A DNA stretch of 64,000 nt, from assembly GCF_032108445.1 (NCBI RefSeq), contig NZ_CP134876.1, positions 62,001 to 126,000 on the forward strand, in the 5' to 3' direction. Under the pieces are notes generated by a model. The model was given only the letters and a program-made list of their open reading frames with translations. It did not search any database and was not told the origin of the DNA. Below are positions 60,311-64,000 of the stretch, in pieces (position 1 is the stretch's first letter; each line of letters starts with the position of its first letter). This stretch comes from Micromonospora halotolerans. Lineage in GTDB: Bacteria; Actinomycetota; Actinomycetes; Mycobacteriales; Micromonosporaceae. A program made the position numbers and the translations under genes.

Positions 60311-60834
60311 CGCGCTCCTCCTCGTCGTGCCCGCTCGGCGGCGGCGGCCAGCTTGGACCGGGTGCCCCCGCGCCAGATGTGGCAGATGGCCAGGGCCAGC
60401 GCGTCGGCGGCGTCGGCCGGGCGGGGCGGCTCGGGCAGCCGCAGCAGCCGGGTGACCATGGCGGTCATCTGCGCCTTGTCGGCCTGCCCGGAACCGGTCA
60501 CCGCCGCCTTCACCTCGCTCGGCGTGTAGGTCTGCACGGGCAGGCCGGCCCGCGCCCCGGCGAGCACGGCGATCCCGCTGGCCTGGGCCGTGCCCATCAC
60601 GGTGCGGACGTTGTGCTGACTGAAGACCCGCTCGACGGCCACGGCGTCGGGGCGGTGCTCGGCGACCAGGTCGGTGAGCGAGCGGTCCAGGTGCAGCAGG
60701 CGCAGCGGCAGGTCGTCGCCGGGGTCGGTGTAGACCACGTAGTAGGCGACCAGGGTGCAGGGACGGCCCGGCACGCCCTCGACCACGCCGACCCCGCACC
60801 GGGTCAGCCCCGGGTCGACGCCCAGCACGCGCAC
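60307..60834 (-). CDS. ruvC: Holliday junction resolvase RuvC
   Basis: RuvC cuts Holliday junctions symmetrically. I take the GTG at 60834 (175 residues, [17 protein letters not shown]) just after GGAGGAGG; a second GTG two codons later is possible. The catalytic acids are D7 (GVDPGL), Glu in [10 protein letters not shown], and the C-terminal [12 protein letters not shown] pair. It is first of ruvC-ruvA-ruvB. yebC, the usual upstream neighbour, is absent; a divergent SDR gene lies there. A half-conserved LexA box precedes it. Confidence 0.95.
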   Translation of the reverse strand: MRVLGVDPGLTRCGVGVVEGVPGRPCTLVAYYVVYTDPGDDLPLRLLHLDRSLTDLVAEHRPDAVAVERVFSQHNVRTVMGTAQASGIAVLAGARAGLPVQTYTPSEVKAAVTGSGQADKAQMTAMVTRLLRLPEPPRPADAADALALAICHIWRGGTRSKLAAAAERARRGGAR

Positions 60835-60858
60835 GCCGCCTCCTCCCCGAGCCACCGG

Positions 60859-60881
60859 CAGTACGTGTGTTCGACACCCTA
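60859..60881 (-). promoter_or_regulatory. ruvC promoter -10 with a candidate degenerate SOS box
   Basis: CAGTACGTGTGTTCGA (60859-60874) matches the actinobacterial LexA box TCGAAC-N4-GTTCGA at nine of twelve fixed positions, with one half-site perfect. TAGGGT (60876-60881, minus) can serve as the -10 of ruvC, which would put the start within the box. No good -35 is seen. Confidence 0.45.
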
Positions 60882-61015
60882 CTGGTGCGCCCCGACGCCC
60901 GGCCGGGCGGACACGCCGGCAGCGGCGGACACGATCCGCGCCACACACTGAAGCGGTCGAGTATGTGTCGCCGCCCCATGTGCCGCCGGCCACACAGCTC
61001 GTAACTTCTTGCGCC

Positions 61016-61798
61016 ATGACGGCAGAACCCGTGGCGGTCCCCCACGTCGTGAACGTCGACCTCTCCGGTCGCGCCGCGCTGGTGACCGGTGGTGGCAGCG
61101 GCATCGGACGGGCCTGCGCCCTGCGCCTGGCGGCGGCCGGCGCGGCGGTGCTGGTGGTCGACCGCAACGTGGAGGCGGCCAAGGCGGTGGCCGCCGAGGC
61201 GGGCGGCCGGGCGGAGGGGGTGGACCTGGCCGACCCCGAGGCGGTGGACCGGCTCGACGTCGACGTGGACATCGTCGTCAACAACGCCGGCCTGCAGCAC
61301 GTCGCGCCGGTGCAGGAGTTCCCCGTCGAGCGCTTCGAGTACATCCAGCGGGTGATGGTGGAGGCGCCGTTCCTGCTGATCCGCCGGGCACTGCCGCGGA
61401 TGTACGCGAACGGGTGGGGCCGGATCGTCAACATCTCCTCGGTGCACGGACTGCGCGCCTCGCCGTTCAAGGCGGCGTACGTCTCGGCGAAGCACGCCCT
61501 GGAGGGGCTGTCGAAGGTGGTGGCGCTGGAGGGCGCCGCGCACGGGGTGACCGCCAACTGCATCAACCCGGCGTACGTGCGGACCGCGCTGGTGGAGAGC
61601 CAGATCGCCGACCAGGCGGCCAGCCACGGCATCGGCGAGGACGAGGTGGTCGAGAAGATCATGCTGGCCCGGGCGGCGATCAAGCGGCTGATCGAACCGG
61701 AGGAGGTGGCGGAGCTGGTCGCATACCTGTGCTCGCCGCCCGCCGCGTTCATCACCGGCGCGTCGATCGCCCTCGACGGGGGCTGGACGGCCAACTAG
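61016..61798 (+). CDS. 3-hydroxybutyrate dehydrogenase-like SDR
   Basis: The 260-residue classical SDR most resembles D-3-hydroxybutyrate dehydrogenases, which interconvert acetoacetate and 3-hydroxybutyrate with NAD. The Rossmann loop is [19 protein letters not shown] follows. The catalytic set is Ser in VNISSVHG, Tyr and Lys in [24 protein letters not shown] and the end [12 protein letters not shown] are typical. The ATG at 61016 lacks a ribosome binding site; TAACTT lies 8 bases upstream, so it may be leaderless. It is immediately followed by a GAF/PucR regulator. Confidence 0.85.
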   Translation: MTAEPVAVPHVVNVDLSGRAALVTGGGSGIGRACALRLAAAGAAVLVVDRNVEAAKAVAAEAGGRAEGVDLADPEAVDRLDVDVDIVVNNAGLQHVAPVQEFPVERFEYIQRVMVEAPFLLIRRALPRMYANGWGRIVNISSVHGLRASPFKAAYVSAKHALEGLSKVVALEGAAHGVTANCINPAYVRTALVESQIADQAASHGIGEDEVVEKIMLARAAIKRLIEPEEVAELVAYLCSPPAAFITGASIALDGGWTAN

Positions 61799-61812
61799 TG
61801 GCCTCGCGCACA

Positions 61813-63732
61813 ATGTCGGTCATGTCGTCGCCGGTCGAGTTCCTGGAGCTGCTGGCGCGGGAGGCCGCCGCGGTCGAGTTCGAGGGCCCGCTGGTCGCCG
61901 CCCGCGCCGCCGGCCTGCCCGCCGAGCGCCTCGCCGAGCTGGAGCAGGCGAAGCTGGTGGCGTTGCGGGTCCGCGCGCTGCTGGAGCGGCGGCGCCGCCG
62001 GGAGATCGAGCTGTCCGGCCTGTACGACACGGCGAGCGACCTGGCCGGGCTGCGCGACCTGGACGACGTGCTGCGCGCCATCGTGCACCGGGCGCGGATC
62101 CTGCTCGGCACCGACGTGGCGTACATGACGCTCAACGACGACGAGCGCGGCGACACGTACATGCGGGTCACCGACGGCTCGATCTCGGCCCGGTTCCAGC
62201 GGCTGCGGCTGGAGATGGGCGACGGCCTGGGCGGCCTGGTGGCGCAGACCGGCACCCCGTACGTCACCTCGAACTACCAGGAGGACGACCGGTTCAAGCA
62301 CACCGGGGAGATCGACGGCGGGGTGGGCGAGGAGGGCCTGGTGGCCATCCTGGGCGTGCCGCTGCGGTTGGGGTCGAGCGTGATCGGCGTGCTGTACGCG
62401 GCCAACCGCTCGGCCCGGCCGTTCGCCCGGGAGGAGGTGTCGCTGCTGGTCTCGCTGGCCGCGCACGCCGCGGTGGCGATCGACACGGCCCGGCTGCTGG
62501 CCGAGACCCGGTCGGCGCTGGAGGAGCTGTCGGCGGCGAACAGCACGATCCGGGCGCACAGCAGCTCGGTGGAGCGGGCGGCCGCCGCCCACGACCGGAT
62601 GACCGCCCTGGTGGTGCGCGGCGGCGGGATGGAGGACGTGGCCGCGGCGGTCACCGAGGTGCTCGGCGGGGCGCTGCTGGCGCTGGACGCCGAGGGGCGG
62701 CGGCTGGCCCGGGTGGGTGAGATCGAGGAGCCGGACCGGGCGGACATCGTGGAGGCGGTGGCCGCGTCCCGCACCGAGGGGCGCAGCGTCCGCCGGGGTC
62801 CGCTCTGGTACGCGGCCGTGGTGGCCGGCGCCGAGAACCTGGGCGCCCTCGTGCTGCGCCCGGACGGCGAACTCGTCGACGCCGACCAGCGGATCCTGGA
62901 GCGGGCCGCGCTGGTCACGGCGTTGCTGCTGCTGTTCCGCCGGACGGTGGCCGAGGCGGAGGGTCGGGTCCGGGGCGAGCTGCTGGACGACCTGATCGCC
63001 CGGCCGCTGCGGGACACCGACGCGCTGCGCAGCCGGGCCCGCCGGCTCGGTGTCGACCTGGACTCCCCGCACGTGCTGGTGGCGGTCGGCGACGACGCGA
63101 TCGCCGCCACCGGCTCGGCCCGGCAGCGGGTGCTCTCCTGGGCCACCACCTACGCGTCGACGCGCGGCGGTCTGGCCGCGGCGCGCGACGGGCGGGTGGT
63201 GCTCATGCTGCCCGGCCGGGACGCGGGCGGGGCGGCGCGGGCGGTGGCCCGGGACCTGTCCCGGGTGACCGGGCGTCCGGTGACCGCCGGGGCGAGCGGG
63301 CCGTCGACCGGCCCGGCCTCGCTGGCCACCACCTTCGCCGAGTCGGAACGGTGCCTGACCGCGCTGGGCGCGCTGGGCCGGGCCGGGCAGGGTGCGAGCA
63401 CGGCCGAGCTGGGTTTCGTGGGGCTGCTGCTGGGCGCGGTCGGCGACTCGGGCGACCGGGACGTGGCGGGTTTCCTCACCGCGACGGTGGGGCCGGTGGT
63501 CGACTACGACGCGCGGCGGGGCACCGCGCTGGTGAAGACGCTGGAGGCGTACTTCGGGGTGGGTGGCAGCCTGGCCCGGGCGGCGGAGCTGCTGCACGTG
63601 CACGTCAACACGGTGACCCAGCGGCTGGAGCGGGTCGGGCAGCTGCTCGGCGCGGACTGGCAGAAGCCGGAGCGCGCCCTGGAGGTGCAGCTCGCCCTGC
63701 GCCTGCACCGCCTGCGCACCCCGGCCGCCTGA
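61813..63732 (+). CDS. GAF domain/PucR-type helix-turn-helix regulator
   Basis: The 639-residue regulator has an N-terminal helical part, a GAF sensor domain (about 70-225, with [16 protein letters not shown] and [20 protein letters not shown]), a central CdaR-like domain and a C-terminal PucR-type helix-turn-helix. That last element is seen in [22 protein letters not shown]. Such proteins control catabolic genes. The start is uncertain: ATG at 61813, ATG at 61822 or a GTG at 61798 that would overlap the SDR stop. Proximity implies co-transcription with, and control of, the SDR gene. Confidence 0.82.
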   Translation: MSVMSSPVEFLELLAREAAAVEFEGPLVAARAAGLPAERLAELEQAKLVALRVRALLERRRRREIELSGLYDTASDLAGLRDLDDVLRAIVHRARILLGTDVAYMTLNDDERGDTYMRVTDGSISARFQRLRLEMGDGLGGLVAQTGTPYVTSNYQEDDRFKHTGEIDGGVGEEGLVAILGVPLRLGSSVIGVLYAANRSARPFAREEVSLLVSLAAHAAVAIDTARLLAETRSALEELSAANSTIRAHSSSVERAAAAHDRMTALVVRGGGMEDVAAAVTEVLGGALLALDAEGRRLARVGEIEEPDRADIVEAVAASRTEGRSVRRGPLWYAAVVAGAENLGALVLRPDGELVDADQRILERAALVTALLLLFRRTVAEAEGRVRGELLDDLIARPLRDTDALRSRARRLGVDLDSPHVLVAVGDDAIAATGSARQRVLSWATTYASTRGGLAAARDGRVVLMLPGRDAGGAARAVARDLSRVTGRPVTAGASGPSTGPASLATTFAESERCLTALGALGRAGQGASTAELGFVGLLLGAVGDSGDRDVAGFLTATVGPVVDYDARRGTALVKTLEAYFGVGGSLARAAELLHVHVNTVTQRLERVGQLLGADWQKPERALEVQLALRLHRLRTPAA

Positions 63733-63747
63733 CCCGGCCGGGATGCG

Positions 63748-64000
63748 TCAGCGGGCGCGGAGGCCTTCGAGGACGGCGTCCACGACCCGTTCGGGGAGGA
63801 TCTGGTCGTCCAGCTCGGGGTGCCAGCGCAGCACCCGCTGGATCAGCATGGGGCCGGTCAGCAGCGCCATGGCCAGCTCGATGTCGACGTCGGCGCGGAG
63901 CTCGCCGCTGTCCACCCCGCGGCGCAGCACCTCCCGCATCAGCTTCCGGCGCGGCGCGACGATGTTCTGGTAGAGCTGGAAATGGTCGGGGCTGCGGTTC
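63748..64000 (-). CDS. TetR family regulator, C-terminal fragment (partial)
   Basis: Only the last 84 codons are in the window; the gene runs past base 64000. The visible part is all-helical ligand domain, with LRRGVDSGELRADVDIELAMALLTGPMLIQR typical of TetR C-terminal domains (about 29-59 of the fragment). The DNA-binding end is not seen, so the family call rests on this pattern. It is convergent with the PucR-type gene, with 15 bp between the stops. Confidence 0.75.
   Translation of the reverse strand, partial: NRSPDHFQLYQNIVAPRRKLMREVLRRGVDSGELRADVDIELAMALLTGPMLIQRVLRWHPELDDQILPERVVDAVLEGLRAR

Overview
The window is high-GC actinobacterial chromosome, most likely from Micromonosporaceae and probably Micromonospora. 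This rests on gene order (mihF-gmk-rpoZ-coaBC-metK; ruvCAB-yajC-secDF-apt-relA), a bldD orthologue beside the pyr operon, an mIHF-type integration host factor, frequent GTG starts, ATGA/GTGA overlaps and many apparently leaderless genes. I infer the genus and did not test it. I see no rRNA, tRNA, CRISPR, insertion sequence or prophage. Gene density is high and no gene-free stretch exceeds 300 bp; the longest is the 285-bp pyrR/bldD divergent spacer.

Layout. 1-3319 (minus): metK (cut by the window edge), coaBC, rpoZ, a degenerate gmk and mihF. 3499-14112 (minus): the pyrimidine operon pyrR-pyrB-pyrC-carA-carB-pyrD-(bioA)-pyrF. Its first gene carries a PyrR-type RNA hairpin next to the ribosome binding site, and a 65-bp palindrome lies between carB and pyrD. 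14398-14886 (plus): bldD, a c-di-GMP-responsive developmental regulator, with its own promoter and a near-consensus BldD box. 14960-23252 (minus): ruvX-mltG-aroE-aroC-aroK, then aroB-aroQ-efp-nusB. A plus-strand DUF2243/ctaG pair splits this shikimate cluster. 23327-32199 (minus): alaS, two small membrane proteins, a 1157-residue disordered membrane-anchored protein, rarA and a 70-residue membrane protein.

32309-47113 is the accessory part: two GNATs, an ArsR-type repressor with its MFS exporter behind a phased operator array, an RmlD-like reductase, LtrA, a membrane protein with a divergent TetR, aspS, DUF998, a second MFS, a streptogrisin-type secreted protease, an HxlR regulator facing a hotdog thioesterase, and an acyl-ACP desaturase under a 29-bp palindrome. 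47165-60834 returns to core genes: hisS, an MBL hydrolase, two membrane-anchored cyclophilins, bifunctional relA, apt, secF, secD, yajC, ruvB, ruvA and ruvC. 61016-64000 holds a 3-hydroxybutyrate dehydrogenase-like SDR, a GAF/PucR-type regulator and the C-terminal end of a TetR regulator.

How it fits together. The core genes make nucleotides (pyr, gmk locus, apt), aromatic precursors (aro), cofactors (coaBC, metK, bioA) and charged tRNAs (alaS, aspS, hisS), and handle export (sec) and recombination (ruv, ruvX, rarA). The clearest regulatory structures are a four-site operator with 13-bp phasing over the ArsR promoter, the PyrR hairpin, a palindrome in front of the desaturase, paired GAACGTTC sites at the TetR gene, and a repeated palindromic element with two copies 33 kb apart.
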